From: Marinobacter psychrophilus
GTDB lineage: Bacteria > Pseudomonadota > Gammaproteobacteria > Pseudomonadales > Oleiphilaceae
DNA length: 64,000 nt
Direction of reading: 5' to 3'
Assembly (NCBI RefSeq): GCF_001043175.1
Contig: NZ_CP011494.1
Coordinates: 3,100,001 to 3,164,000, forward strand
This document shows positions 50,188 to 60,056 of the stretch, piece after piece (the first letter of the stretch is position 1; each line of letters begins with the position of its first letter). The notes below the pieces were generated by a model. The model searched no databases. It was not told the DNA's origin and saw only the letters and a program-made list of their open reading frames with translations. A program made the position numbers and the translations under genes.

Positions 50188-51321
50188 TCAAGAACTACTT
50201 TCGAAGCTTACCGCAGACTGCCCAAATCGCCGAAACTGCATTTCTTGCAGGCGGCTAAGGGCGCGGCGAAACGGGAACCCCAATGCGCCCCGGTTGTATA
50301 GCTGGTTTAACGGCACGGCCGCGCTCAGGTACAGCGGAATACTGCGGTCGTAGCACTCATCTAACAGCGCAATGAATCGGCGCACGCCGTCATCCTGGCG
50401 CGACAGCGCAGGCAACTGGCGGTCTCCGGCGGCAACCTGCGTTACGCCATCTTCGGTGCCACGGGCAATCGCCGTTTGTTGCCCAGCGCCTGTGAGTTGG
50501 GGCACGTCGCTCAAAAAAATATGGGAGAAACAATCACACATCTCGATAAAATCTTGTGCAGCCAGTGGCTGCTCACATAGATCGTTATAGCGGCACCACA
50601 GCAGGCGCTCGCTGCGCCGGACCACCTTGATGTACCAATGGCCCAACAGCACCGGTTGGCTATGGGTTTGCTCGCCGCTAATGAGTAACTCTGTGAACGC
50701 CGCCTCCAAAGCCTGGGGCTGGTTAACCCAATAGCGTTGATGGCTTTGGCCAGGATGTAACCGATGGTCTTGGCCGCCATCCACGCTCACAACCTGCATC
50801 TGCTGGTTGAGTGCGGTAATAACCGGCAGCAGTCGTTCACGATTGAAGCCATCTGCGTACAACTCATCCGGTGGCTGGTTTGACGTTGTCACCAATACCA
50901 ACCTTTGCGCAAGTAATTCACGCAATAAACCACCGACAAGAATGGCATCGCCAATGTCACTGATGAAAAGCTCGTCAAGGCACAACACCCGTGCCTCGGC
51001 CGCCAACTCCTGCACCAAAAGGCGCAGCGGATTTTCCTGCCCGGTTAACTGAAACAAGCGCCGGTGAACCCAGCGAATAAAATGATGAAAGTGTTGTCGC
51101 CGGGCAGGCACGGCTAAAGCCTGATGAAAACGATCCATTAACCAGGTTTTTCCACGCCCCACCGGCCCCCAGAGATACACGCCTTGAACATCCGGGTCGC
51201 CTGATTGCAACTGTTCATGGCAGCGCTGCAAACTCAAAGCAGCCCGTTGCTGAGCGGGGTCCTCTTTAAAACCCGCGGCCAGTGCCTGCTGGTAGGCCGC
51301 ATAGGGGGAAAGCATCGTCAT
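50188..51321 (-). CDS. zapE: Cell division protein ZapE (AFG1-like ATPase)
   Basis: The 377-residue ATPase has Walker A YLWGPVGRGKTWLMDRFHQA near residue 48, HFHHFIRWVHRRLFQLTGQE and Walker B ARVLCLDELFISDIGDAILV near 110. The sensor is VTTSNQPPDELYADGFNRER. The C-terminal half has FIEMCDCFSHIFLSDVPQLT and FIALLDECYDRSIPLYLSAA, all typical of ZapE/YhcM. ZapE affects Z-ring stability in gammaproteobacteria. The overall identity to the usual ZapE looks moderate, so a paralog is possible. It is followed upstream by an AbiTii-like gene. Confidence 0.88.
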   Translation of the reverse strand: MTMLSPYAAYQQALAAGFKEDPAQQRAALSLQRCHEQLQSGDPDVQGVYLWGPVGRGKTWLMDRFHQALAVPARRQHFHHFIRWVHRRLFQLTGQENPLRLLVQELAAEARVLCLDELFISDIGDAILVGGLLRELLAQRLVLVTTSNQPPDELYADGFNRERLLPVITALNQQMQVVSVDGGQDHRLHPGQSHQRYWVNQPQALEAAFTELLISGEQTHSQPVLLGHWYIKVVRRSERLLWCRYNDLCEQPLAAQDFIEMCDCFSHIFLSDVPQLTGAGQQTAIARGTEDGVTQVAAGDRQLPALSRQDDGVRRFIALLDECYDRSIPLYLSAAVPLNQLYNRGALGFPFRRALSRLQEMQFRRFGQSAVSFESSS

Positions 51322-51336
51322 TCAGGTTATTTTTCC

Positions 51337-52002
51337 TCAGCTCGCGCGCCCGAACATTCTGTCGAAGAAACCGGCGGTTTTTATCTCTGGCATTGGCAAG
51401 CTGTCTGCTTCGGCCGTTGCCTTGCGCCAGAACGTCTGCGGATCGTCTAGCTCTGCCACTAACGCCCGCTGCTCCGCCGTGTAATGGTTATGTTCGCCGG
51501 TCAAACCCTGCGCAATCAGAGCTTGTGCCCAAAGGTAAAGGGTGCCGCGAACGATTTTGAGAATCTTGCTGTATTCCTCGCGACTTACATTAATCGCAAG
51601 CTCCGCACTCAGGTTGATTTGTTTCTGAAGAACGGCGGTTATCTCTTTACTCAACTGTATCCGTTTACCGTTGCCTTTTTTGCTGCTCAGGCAGAACTGT
51701 TCCAGATCTTTGATGCCTTCGGTCAGGTCCAACCGGCCAAAGTCCGTTGTTTGCTGCGGGTTCACTGGCGCTGGAATCCAGCCATATTGGGGAGATTTTG
51801 CAACAATATGGCCGGGCAAACCGCGGCGATATGCCGGTGCAGCATCCGCATTCTGATAGCCGTCAAATTCAGTCCTTAACCAAGCCGACATATTCCTGTG
51901 TCGCAGCATCATGGCAAAGGTGATCGCTGAAGGCATAATGCCTTCGAGCAACTCCGACGAATCCTGAGTTCGTTCCTCAAGCTGGGCAGCAGATACTGAC
52001 AT
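51337..52002 (-). CDS. AbiTii-like domain protein
   Basis: The 221-residue protein opens AAQLEERTQDSSELLEGIMP and has RHRNMSAWLRTEFDGYQNAD, then APAYRRGLPGHIVAKSPQYG and WIPAPV. This is the helix plus E-G-Y pattern of AbiTii domains from abortive infection proteins. The C-terminal part is helical, with DDPQTFWRKATAEADSLPMP. Function is unproven; many AbiTii proteins are not in defence loci. It lies 15 bases upstream of zapE in the same direction. Confidence 0.65.
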   Translation of the reverse strand: MSVSAAQLEERTQDSSELLEGIMPSAITFAMMLRHRNMSAWLRTEFDGYQNADAAPAYRRGLPGHIVAKSPQYGWIPAPVNPQQTTDFGRLDLTEGIKDLEQFCLSSKKGNGKRIQLSKEITAVLQKQINLSAELAINVSREEYSKILKIVRGTLYLWAQALIAQGLTGEHNHYTAEQRALVAELDDPQTFWRKATAEADSLPMPEIKTAGFFDRMFGRAS

Positions 52003-52197
52003 GATATCCCCTTAAGCAGCCGGTGTGTTCTGTTCCAACCGCTAGATTTTGTTGTTTTTAACACCGTTCGTTTTATCGTATATCAGCATTAAAAAGTAGC
52101 CAAAAGACGGGTCGCCCACTGTTGTTAAAGGGTTGTTGATTTGTAACATTGCGTAGTCGTCGCGGCCACGGACTCGGTAGAACTCGACGCGGGGGCT

Positions 52198-52509
52198 TTA
52201 AAACAGATACCGCACAGCAGCCGCGGCGAAGACACCGGCCGCAATCGCTGGCAAGGGTTTTTGAAGGACCAGCATAGTTACAGCGGTTACTGACAAAGCA
52301 GCAAGCGCCCCTGCGTCGCCCCCAAAGGCCATGGGCACGATGATAGCGATAAGCACAGAGCTGGCCATGGTGTTAATAAAGCTCTCTATCCGAGGGCTTA
52401 TCCGCACGAAGGACATGATAAGCACGCCACCAAAACGGGTCGCCAAGGTTACCAGCGTCATGATCAGTATCAGTACCAGAACGCCTGTTGTGGTGGTTTC
52501 AATGGTCAC
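52198..52509 (-). CDS. azlD: AzlD-family branched-chain amino acid exporter subunit
   Basis: A 103-residue protein with four membrane segments: LVLILIMTLVTLATRFGGVL, then MASSVLIAIIVPMAFGGDAG and VTMLVLQKPLPAIAAGVFAA. It overlaps azlC by four bases. With AzlC it forms the LIV-E exporter for valine, leucine and related amino acids. Confidence 0.88.
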   Translation of the reverse strand: MTIETTTTGVLVLILIMTLVTLATRFGGVLIMSFVRISPRIESFINTMASSVLIAIIVPMAFGGDAGALAALSVTAVTMLVLQKPLPAIAAGVFAAAAVRYLF

Positions 52510-53243
52510 GTGGGTGTTTCCCCGGCCGTCTCTTTTCCCGGTTTTTTCTCAAGCCAGAAAAACCCGACCACACCGCCAGCAAGGGCGCCTGCGACAACGT
52601 GTGTGTTGGCAGGCAGCCATTTCCATGCGGCTAACGACGCCAGCGCAGCCAGCGCCCAGGCAACAAGAATTCGCGGGCTCTTCTTCCCGCCTAAAGCCAT
52701 GGACAGAAGAAAGCAGCCCAAAACCATGTCTAACCCCAGGTTCTTCGGATTCTGCAACAGCCCGCCAAAGTAGACACCTAACCAAGTGCCTAAAATCCAC
52801 GCCAGCCAAAGCACCAGACCACCGCCCAGAATTACCTCCAGGTTACGATTACCTCTTTGGTAATCCTGAGCGGCTATTGCCCAGTTAGCGTCGGTAAGAA
52901 CCAGAAGCAGGCTATAACGTTTGGCCGGCGCTACGTCTTTCAACATAGGGTAAAGCGACGCGCCCATCAGCAGATGCCGGGAGTTGATCGCAAACACCAC
53001 GACCATAACAGGGATCACCGAGACCTCGGCGCCCCACATATCAAGCGTGGCAAACTGCGAGGCCCCGGCGAACACCAGGGTACTCATCAGAATAGTGTCT
53101 AAAGGGGCCAGCCCTTTCTGCACCGCCGCCAAACCAAACGCAGCGCCAAACGCCACCACAAATAAGGAAATGGGGAGCATCCGCATAAGCTCGGAGCGAA
53201 TCCGGGTGGGCTGAAAACGGTATGGATACAACGTGCTTTTCAT
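52506..53243 (-). CDS. azlC: AzlC-family branched-chain amino acid exporter subunit
   Basis: The 245-residue protein has FGAAFGLAAVQKGLAPLDTI, LVFAGASQFATLDMWGAEVS and VFAINSRHLLMGASLYPMLK, the AzlC signature. LLVLTDANWAIAAQDYQRGN follows. Seven or so membrane segments are expected. It is the large subunit of the exporter; azlD follows with overlap. Confidence 0.9.
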   Translation of the reverse strand: MKSTLYPYRFQPTRIRSELMRMLPISLFVVAFGAAFGLAAVQKGLAPLDTILMSTLVFAGASQFATLDMWGAEVSVIPVMVVVFAINSRHLLMGASLYPMLKDVAPAKRYSLLLVLTDANWAIAAQDYQRGNRNLEVILGGGLVLWLAWILGTWLGVYFGGLLQNPKNLGLDMVLGCFLLSMALGGKKSPRILVAWALAALASLAAWKWLPANTHVVAGALAGGVVGFFWLEKKPGKETAGETPT

Positions 53244-53347
53244 AGGCGCAGGCTAAGTAGGTTTTGAGGGCGCGTGTGTCAGTCGTTTTTCTACAAGCTG
53301 AACCACAACCTAGAGCCACTATGCCCCAGGTTGTCATCAGCACGGCT

Positions 53348-54655
53348 TTAGAGCCAGGTAAGACCCACGCTGATAATCACGCCGGTGATGATCAGCAGCA
53401 TCAGGCAGTATCCCATAATGTCCTTGGCTTTAAGCCCTGCAATGGCAAGAACCGGTAATGCCCAGAAAGGTTGCAGCAGGTTGGTCCATGCATCGCCCCA
53501 GGCAACGGCCATAGCCACGCGCGGGATGCTTGCGCCAAGCTCTTGAGCTGCAGGCAACATAACAGGCGCTTGCACGGCCCACTGGCCACCGCCGGAGGGA
53601 ACGAATATGTTGACCAGCCCGGCACTGATGAAGCTCCAGAACGGCAAGCTCTCGGCTGTCGCGATGGATACAAAGCCTGATGAAATGCTCGCAGCAAGGC
53701 CCGAGGCCGTCATTACGCCCATAATACCGGCGTAGAACGGAAACTGAATAACAATGCCTGAACCGCCTTTAACCGCTTCGTGCAGGCTATCAAGCAGGCG
53801 TTTTGGCGTCTGGTGCAGGATAACGGCCAAGAACAGAAACATAAAATTGACGATGTTCAGGTTCAGGCCGCCACCGTCCATAAAATACTGAAAAATAAAC
53901 GCTAACCCGCTAAAACCAATCAGCCAGGCCAATACCCGGCTGTTTTCCAGATGATCTGCCGGGCGTTTTATAGAAACGCTGGTGTCTGGTTCATCATTCA
54001 GTATTGCTGGGTCTACGTACACGCTGTCTTCTTCGCTCGGCAACATCAGGCGATTTACCAGCGGAACAACAATAAACAGCGCCCCGATGATGGCAAGGTT
54101 GAAGAATGCAAAAATGGTTTCGCCAGAACCGATAACGCCAATAATATCCTGACTAAAATGGCCTTCGGTTGCTATAACCAGCGGAATTGAGCCGGCAAGA
54201 CCCCCGTGCCAAACAATAAAGCCGGAGTAGGCGCTTGCGATCAAAAGTGGATAGTGAACCCTGACTTGCCGGGCCAGAGCCTTGGCAAAAAGAGCGCCCA
54301 CAACTAGGCCGAATCCCCAGTTAATCCAGCTTGCAATAAGCGCTACAAAGGTGACCAGAATAATAGCTTGGCCCGGCGTACTGGCCAGTGCGGCAACGCG
54401 GTTCAGTATTCCCCGAACAAACGGCGTGCTCGCCAACATGAACCCTGTAACCAGAACAAGCAACATCTGCATCGAGAAGGTGAGCAGGCTCCAGAAACCG
54501 TCGCCCCACATTTCAATTACTGCCATTGGACCGTGACCTTCGAACGCCATAGCGGCACCAAAAGAGACCAGGGTCAGGATGATGACAAAGATGTACGGAT
54601 CTGGCAGATACTTATCGACCAGACTGACCATTGGCCGGGCGGCTCTATCGAGCAT
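53348..54655 (-). CDS. atoE: Short-chain fatty acid transporter (AtoE family)
   Basis: About 435 residues with some twelve membrane segments: MLDRAARPMVSLVDKYLPDP, FSMQMLLVLVTGFMLASTPF, ASWINWGFGLVVGALFAKAL and VPSGGGQWAVQAPVMLPAAQ are family motifs. I start at 54655 because GGAGA lies six bases upstream; nine codons earlier has no such site. It takes up butyrate or similar acids. No thiolase or CoA transferase genes lie next to it. Confidence 0.87.
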   Translation of the reverse strand: MLDRAARPMVSLVDKYLPDPYIFVIILTLVSFGAAMAFEGHGPMAVIEMWGDGFWSLLTFSMQMLLVLVTGFMLASTPFVRGILNRVAALASTPGQAIILVTFVALIASWINWGFGLVVGALFAKALARQVRVHYPLLIASAYSGFIVWHGGLAGSIPLVIATEGHFSQDIIGVIGSGETIFAFFNLAIIGALFIVVPLVNRLMLPSEEDSVYVDPAILNDEPDTSVSIKRPADHLENSRVLAWLIGFSGLAFIFQYFMDGGGLNLNIVNFMFLFLAVILHQTPKRLLDSLHEAVKGGSGIVIQFPFYAGIMGVMTASGLAASISSGFVSIATAESLPFWSFISAGLVNIFVPSGGGQWAVQAPVMLPAAQELGASIPRVAMAVAWGDAWTNLLQPFWALPVLAIAGLKAKDIMGYCLMLLIITGVIISVGLTWL

Positions 54656-54869
54656 TGATATTCTCCTTGTTTTTTTATTCATTTACTTATTTATTTACAA
54701 AAGCTTAGGTTTTTCTGAGTCTGAATTCAAGGAATAAGTGCAGTACTAATGATTCGGGAGCTTTTACCAAGTGCAGAGGCGCTTCAACGGTCATTCGCCT
54801 TGGGGTAGATCCACGTAACGGCAACACTCCGATGGCGACGGCGAGTGGCGCTTGCAAAAAATGACATTG

Positions 54870-55769
54870 TTATAACTCGCTAAGCTCTGACAAAGCACCA
54901 CAGCGCTGCTCAATCGCCAGATGAATAAAATCACGAATCCCCGGCAGGTTTCGGCGATTTTTCATCCACACAACATGCTCGATGACGTCATCCGTGGCTT
55001 CGGTAACCGGCAGCACTTTCAGCCGCGAGTCAGAACTGAAATCCTGCTCCAGCGCAAACCCTACGCCCAATCCATGATATACCGCTTCTGACATATCCAA
55101 CCGGCCATCCACCACCACATTACCGGACACAGTCAGTTGGTGACGACCAAACAGCTGTTCCAGCGTTTGCTGGGTGTAGGCTTCCGGTTTATAGATAATA
55201 AGAGGCTCAGCGGCCAATTCCCTGACTGACACAGCGCTTTTATGTGCCAACGGATGGTCCAGCCGAAGCACGGCAACCAATCGATGGGAGGAAAATGCCA
55301 GCCTAGAAAGTTCGCTGTTATCGTTCATTAATGGAAACAAGCCAATATCAACCTCCCGATTCAGCAACAACTGACGACACTCAGAGGTCGTAACGGACCT
55401 AATCTTCAGGGTCGTTAATGGAAACCGCCGGCTGAACTCCGCGATCAATGGCATAAAAATAAGGGAAGAGGCATTAGCGACCTGCAGGGTCATCTTGCCA
55501 GGGGCTAGCGTCGGATTTGACAACGCATCGATTGCCGCCTCCAGATCATGGTATTGGCGGGTGATCTGATACAACTGATGCCCCAGCTCCGTTGCCCTTA
55601 CGCTTTTGCTAAACCGCTCCAGCAGTGGTGACATAAAGCGAGATTCCAGTTTACGAATCTGTGCAGTGATCGCAGGCTGGCTGACAGACAGCAAGGCCGC
55701 CGCCCGGGTAAAATTACCCGTCTGCAGGGTAGCATTAAAGGCGCGTATTTCCGCCATCGAGTAATTCAT
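54870..55769 (-). CDS. LysR-family transcriptional regulator
   Basis: About 299 residues. The winged helix is MNYSMAEIRAFNATLQTGNF with TRAAALLSVSQPAITAQIRK; the ligand domain begins MTLQVANASSLIFMPLIAEF. The ATG at 55769 fits the usual LysR N-terminus. It is 34 bases downstream of the ABC ATPase gene in the same direction, so it may be co-transcribed and control the peptide-type transporter operon. Inducer unknown. Confidence 0.9.
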   Translation of the reverse strand: MNYSMAEIRAFNATLQTGNFTRAAALLSVSQPAITAQIRKLESRFMSPLLERFSKSVRATELGHQLYQITRQYHDLEAAIDALSNPTLAPGKMTLQVANASSLIFMPLIAEFSRRFPLTTLKIRSVTTSECRQLLLNREVDIGLFPLMNDNSELSRLAFSSHRLVAVLRLDHPLAHKSAVSVRELAAEPLIIYKPEAYTQQTLEQLFGRHQLTVSGNVVVDGRLDMSEAVYHGLGVGFALEQDFSSDSRLKVLPVTEATDDVIEHVVWMKNRRNLPGIRDFIHLAIEQRCGALSELSEL

Positions 55770-55803
55770 GTCAAACCCTCTCAAATTACACTGCAGAAAC
55801 CGC

Positions 55804-57489
55804 TTACGCGGGCATACGAGGCAATTCGGGCGACCTGTGCGGACGATTGTCTTTAGCATCCAGCAGCGGAATAGAGCTGATCAGTTTCTGGGTATACGCC
55901 TGTTGCGGATTGAGGAAAATCTGTCGCACACTGCCCTGCTCGACCAACTCGCCATGCCTCATCACGCAGACCCAGTCACACAGATTGGCGATCACACTCA
56001 GATCGTGAGAAATAAACAGAATGGTCAGCCCCAGTTCCTCTTTTAGCTCTTTCAACAGATTCAGAATCTCGGCCTGAATCGACACATCCAGTGCAGCGAC
56101 CGATTCATCCGCAACAATAAATTTTGGCTTGCAGACCAGTGCCCGGGCGATGCTGATACGCTGCCGCTGACCGCCGGAAAACGCATGGGGGAAACGGCGA
56201 AGATGCTCCACTTCAATATGGCAGCGTTTAGCCACTTCGATCACCTGCTGATCTGTCTCTTCGCGGCTTTTGGTCAGTCTCATTGCTTCCAACGGTTCAG
56301 CAATAATATCCCGCACCGTCATCCGTGGATTCAACGAGCTGTAGGGGTCCTGAAACACCAACTGAGCCGTGCGCGCCAGGTGCTTACGCTTAACCGGTTT
56401 ACCAACGCCAAACGTCACTTTCTTTTCGGTGTTATGGTATTTTACAGTACCACTGCTGATCGGTGCCGCCCCCAGCATTGCCTTACCCAAAGAGGTTTTA
56501 CCGGAACCACTCTCCCCTACCAGGCCGATAATCTGACCCTCAGGCAAATCCAGGCTGACATTTTTAACGGCGGTAAAAAGCTCGGTCTTTCGCCCTTTAC
56601 CAAACGTCGAATAGCTGATTGAAAGGTCTTTAACAGACACCAGTGGCTCCGGCGTATGCTTTGGCGCTTCCGGCAGATCCTCCAGATGTGGCAACGCATC
56701 CAGTAAGCGTCGGGTATACGGATGTTGCGGCTGAAACAGCACCCGCTCGGCGCTGCCCACCTCAACGACCTTGCCTCGCTGCATCACAGTCACATTGTCT
56801 GCGATCTTGGAAACCACCCCCAGGTCATGGGTGATAAACAGCATCGCCATTCCCATCTGCTCCCGCAGCTCCATCATCAGATCCAGCACCTGTGCCTGAA
56901 TGGTCACATCCAGCGCCGTGGTCGGTTCGTCGGCAATCAGCAGCTTCGGCTTGGTCGAAAGTGCCATGGCGATCATCGCCCGCTGGCGCATGCCACCGGA
57001 CAGTTCAAACACATACTGATCAAAACGTTTGGCTGGATCCACAATGCCAACCCGGTCAAACAATTCGATTCCGGCGCGGCGGGCCTGATCTTTGCTATAG
57101 CCCAAATGGATTTGCATGGTCTGGATAATTTGATCGCTGATACGAATAGCGGGAGCAAAACTGGCCATTGGCTCTTGGAAAATCATCGATACCGCATTGC
57201 CTCGCACCAACCTCAGATCACGGCCGCGCAGCTTAAGAACGTTCACATCTTGGCCCTGATGGTTCAGGGTAATCTGGCTGGGGTGCTGGATAACCGCGTT
57301 ATCCGGTGCCAGGCGCATAATGGTTTTGGCGGTGACCGATTTACCGGAGCCACTCTCTCCCACCAAACCCATCACTTCAGCGGGGCGGATACTCAGACTC
57401 AGGTTATCCACCGCACGAACCAGCCCTTCATCGGTGTGAAAATCGATCGTCAGATCGCGAATCTCAAGCAAATTACTGCTCACCGTCAT
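55804..57489 (-). CDS. Fused OppD-OppF-type ABC ATPase
   Basis: 561 residues with two ATPase domains in tandem. The first has [32 protein letters not shown] and [20 protein letters not shown]; the second has [32 protein letters not shown] and [20 protein letters not shown] (S in place of the usual P). Linkers carry the oligopeptide-type [14 protein letters not shown] and [14 protein letters not shown]. Such fused proteins serve peptide, nickel or microcin transporters. The start overlaps the permease stop by one base. Confidence 0.92.
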   Translation of the reverse strand: MTVSSNLLEIRDLTIDFHTDEGLVRAVDNLSLSIRPAEVMGLVGESGSGKSVTAKTIMRLAPDNAVIQHPSQITLNHQGQDVNVLKLRGRDLRLVRGNAVSMIFQEPMASFAPAIRISDQIIQTMQIHLGYSKDQARRAGIELFDRVGIVDPAKRFDQYVFELSGGMRQRAMIAMALSTKPKLLIADEPTTALDVTIQAQVLDLMMELREQMGMAMLFITHDLGVVSKIADNVTVMQRGKVVEVGSAERVLFQPQHPYTRRLLDALPHLEDLPEAPKHTPEPLVSVKDLSISYSTFGKGRKTELFTAVKNVSLDLPEGQIIGLVGESGSGKTSLGKAMLGAAPISSGTVKYHNTEKKVTFGVGKPVKRKHLARTAQLVFQDPYSSLNPRMTVRDIIAEPLEAMRLTKSREETDQQVIEVAKRCHIEVEHLRRFPHAFSGGQRQRISIARALVCKPKFIVADESVAALDVSIQAEILNLLKELKEELGLTILFISHDLSVIANLCDWVCVMRHGELVEQGSVRQIFLNPQQAYTQKLISSIPLLDAKDNRPHRSPELPRMPA

Positions 57490-58739
57490 TACTTCTTCTC
57501 CGAATAGGGGTCAGCGGCATCGCGCAACGCATCACCGACAAACACAAACGCCATAATCAGGAAAACAAACACGAGCACCGGAAAGAACTGCCATACCATA
57601 TTCTGTTGGATATCCGGGTCTTGGGCTTTCTGCAGCAGCACACCCAGACTGTTCACCGGCTCAGTCAGGCCTAGCCCGAGAAAACTCAGACTGGTTTCCG
57701 CCAGAATCACATAGGGGAAGTTGATCAGCGTATCGACAATGATATAGCTGGTAAAACTGGGGATAAGGTGACGCCAGATAATCCGCCGAGTGCTGGAGCC
57801 ACACAACCTTGCCGCCAGCACATAGTCCTGGTTGCGCTCGGTCAGAATATGCGTGCGCAGACGCCGCCCCAGTGTGGCGAAGTCCAGCGCACCAATGACT
57901 ACGGCGATCGCGAAATAACGCTGCACCGGGGTCAGGTCTATTTGTGCCAGCGCTACGGCGCACGCCAGGTAAATGGGAATTGGAGGAATCACTCGCACCG
58001 CTTCAGTGATGCTCATCATTATGGTGTCAACCCGACCACCGAAATAGCCACTGACACCGCCAACAAACAACGACACAAACAGCTTCACAATCAGCGCGAC
58101 AATAGCAATGCTGATGGTTACCCAGACCGCATGAAGTGTGCGGCTAAAAACATCTTTACCGTCTTCATCTGTACCCATTAGGTGGATCTGGCCCTGTTCA
58201 ACGCCAAACAGATGCCGGTCCGAACGAAAATCCAGATCCAGGCTGCCAACGCTGAGGTCGATCAGGCTGTATTCCCAACCCTTAACAAAAAACTGCACGT
58301 ACCGCCGATTGGTTTTATCTACCTCGAACTTATTCTGGCTGGAAGAACTCAACGCACCGCTGGAGGTAAACGCATCCAGCGCATCCAGGCCTCCGCCAGC
58401 CAGCGCTCTCAAGTCAATTTTGGCGTTCACTTTCTTGTAGGTATAACTGAACGGTCGCAGGGAGAAGCCGTTCTCATCCCAGAAATAGATCATCTGGGGC
58501 GCACCACGCCGATACTCGGTATCCGCTCCGCGAATAGTGGGATCGACCGGCGAAAAAAACGGCGCAAAGAAACCCATTAGCACCATGGTGCCGAGTATCC
58601 AGGCCGCGACCACCCCGGACGTTTTGCGTTTGAAACGCGCCTTAATCAGCGCCATCTGACCGGCGGTGTAGTACGACTCATCATTCTTGGTTTGCTTCGA
58701 TTTACGCCCGAAGCGCGCTAACAGTGCATTCATCATCAA
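57489..58739 (-). CDS. Peptide/nickel-type ABC permease (OppC family)
   Basis: The 416-residue protein has an N-terminal membrane segment (VVAAWILGTMVLMGFFAPFF). A long periplasmic insert of about 150 residues follows, as in YejE-like permeases. The core is MGTDEDGKDVFSRTLHAVWV and the EAA loop is DYVLAARLCGSSTRRIIWRH near residue 295. FPYVILAETSLSFLGLGLTE closes it. It overlaps the upstream permease by four bases. Confidence 0.88.
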   Translation of the reverse strand: MMMNALLARFGRKSKQTKNDESYYTAGQMALIKARFKRKTSGVVAAWILGTMVLMGFFAPFFSPVDPTIRGADTEYRRGAPQMIYFWDENGFSLRPFSYTYKKVNAKIDLRALAGGGLDALDAFTSSGALSSSSQNKFEVDKTNRRYVQFFVKGWEYSLIDLSVGSLDLDFRSDRHLFGVEQGQIHLMGTDEDGKDVFSRTLHAVWVTISIAIVALIVKLFVSLFVGGVSGYFGGRVDTIMMSITEAVRVIPPIPIYLACAVALAQIDLTPVQRYFAIAVVIGALDFATLGRRLRTHILTERNQDYVLAARLCGSSTRRIIWRHLIPSFTSYIIVDTLINFPYVILAETSLSFLGLGLTEPVNSLGVLLQKAQDPDIQQNMVWQFFPVLVFVFLIMAFVFVGDALRDAADPYSEKK

Positions 58740-59938
58740 TTCCCCAATACACTCTTGCGAACCCGCGGATCAATCGCCGCCAACACGACATCGGTCATGA
58801 AATTCATACTGATCACCACCAGCGCAACCAGAAACAGAATAGCGGCCGCCAGTTCCTGATCGTTGGTCATGGAGAGTGCTTCAATCAGCAATGCCGCGGA
58901 ATCGGTCAGCCCGATCACCACAGCTACAATGGGCAGGTCGTTGAACACCCGCTGAAAATCAAAGCCAATAGAATTGAACAACGGGCTGATTGAGTGGCGT
59001 ACCGGGTAACCAGCCCAGAGCGTCAGGCCATCAACACCCCTGGCACGAGCGGCATCAACATAGAGTTTGTTGGATTCGTCCACCACCAGCGCACGCACGG
59101 TTTGTAACTGAAGCGCAGTGGCCGACCAGCCAATCACGAAGATGGGTAACCAGATGTGGCCGAGGAAGTCATAAAACTTGCCGGTTTCAAAACCGTCGGG
59201 GCCAAACCAGGGCACGTTGACCCACTGGTCCGAAAAAAGCCCGGTAGGCATCGGTTCACCCGCAAACACGTACAGCAGGATAATGGTCAGTGCCAACAGG
59301 AAATTCGGCAGTGCCAGGCCAAGATAACTGATGATGCGCAACAGCAGATCAACTACTTTCTGGAGGCTGAGAACAGCGGTGCCTGCCAGTTGTTCAAGTT
59401 TGCTATGTTGCGGATTTTTATCAGTCCACGGCTTATTAATGGTAAACGCCGACAAAATACCAAACGGCACCGCAATCAGATACGCGAACACCAGGCCCGC
59501 AATACAGAACATAAAGCTCATCCAGAAACGGTTCCCCAACGCCAGATTCACCGACTGGCGTTTGGCACAGCTGAAGCCCAAATCACCGCGCAAGGTGAGG
59601 TTGGTGACCCAGCGCCCCCAACGTTCTGGCAATGACTTGTCCAGCCCCATTCGTACCCGTTCGGCCTGAATATCCGCTTCAGTGATGGTCTCGCCCTGAG
59701 TGTTTTTATAGGCAATATATTTCTCTGCACAGTCTCCCGGCAACACCTCCATCAGCGAGAACACAATGCCACTGACCAGCAACAAGGTGGCCAGCGCCAG
59801 CAGATAGCGGTTGAACACATAGTTGACATACTGGCTGTCGAGGCCACCCCACCAGAGCAAGCCACCGACACTGAGAAGAAGCCACAACAACCAGGTATCT
59901 GATAAGAATTGAGTGATCACGATAAGGCTTCGCTCCAA
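58736..59938 (-). CDS. Peptide/nickel-type ABC permease (OppB family)
   Basis: 400 residues. NYVFNRYLLALATLLLVSGI and VFSLMEVLPGDCAEKYIAYK form the OppB-type start. The loop ADIQAERVRMGLDKSLPERW is present, and the EAA loop is KLYVDAARARGVDGLTLWAG. The LPGDCAEKY motif resembles YejB-like permeases. It lies about 118 bases after the binding-protein gene, from which it is separated by a hairpin. Confidence 0.87.
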   Translation of the reverse strand: MERSLIVITQFLSDTWLLWLLLSVGGLLWWGGLDSQYVNYVFNRYLLALATLLLVSGIVFSLMEVLPGDCAEKYIAYKNTQGETITEADIQAERVRMGLDKSLPERWGRWVTNLTLRGDLGFSCAKRQSVNLALGNRFWMSFMFCIAGLVFAYLIAVPFGILSAFTINKPWTDKNPQHSKLEQLAGTAVLSLQKVVDLLLRIISYLGLALPNFLLALTIILLYVFAGEPMPTGLFSDQWVNVPWFGPDGFETGKFYDFLGHIWLPIFVIGWSATALQLQTVRALVVDESNKLYVDAARARGVDGLTLWAGYPVRHSISPLFNSIGFDFQRVFNDLPIVAVVIGLTDSAALLIEALSMTNDQELAAAILFLVALVVISMNFMTDVVLAAIDPRVRKSVLGN

Positions 59939-60012
59939 GCACGCTTAATCTACTGCCAAATATTTAAGCGATTCACTTAAATAACGACTGAAACAACAAG
60001 AGATATAACGGG

Positions 60013-60042
60013 TGAAAGGGAGAGGCCAAGCCCCTCCCTTCT
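60013..60042. terminator. Hairpin between binding-protein and permease genes
   Basis: AAGGGAG and CTCCCTT pair around a G/C-rich loop. There is no clear T-tract, so it is more likely an mRNA-stabilising or partial attenuator element than a full terminator. Confidence 0.4.
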
Positions 60043-60056
60043 ATAGCGTGTTTTCG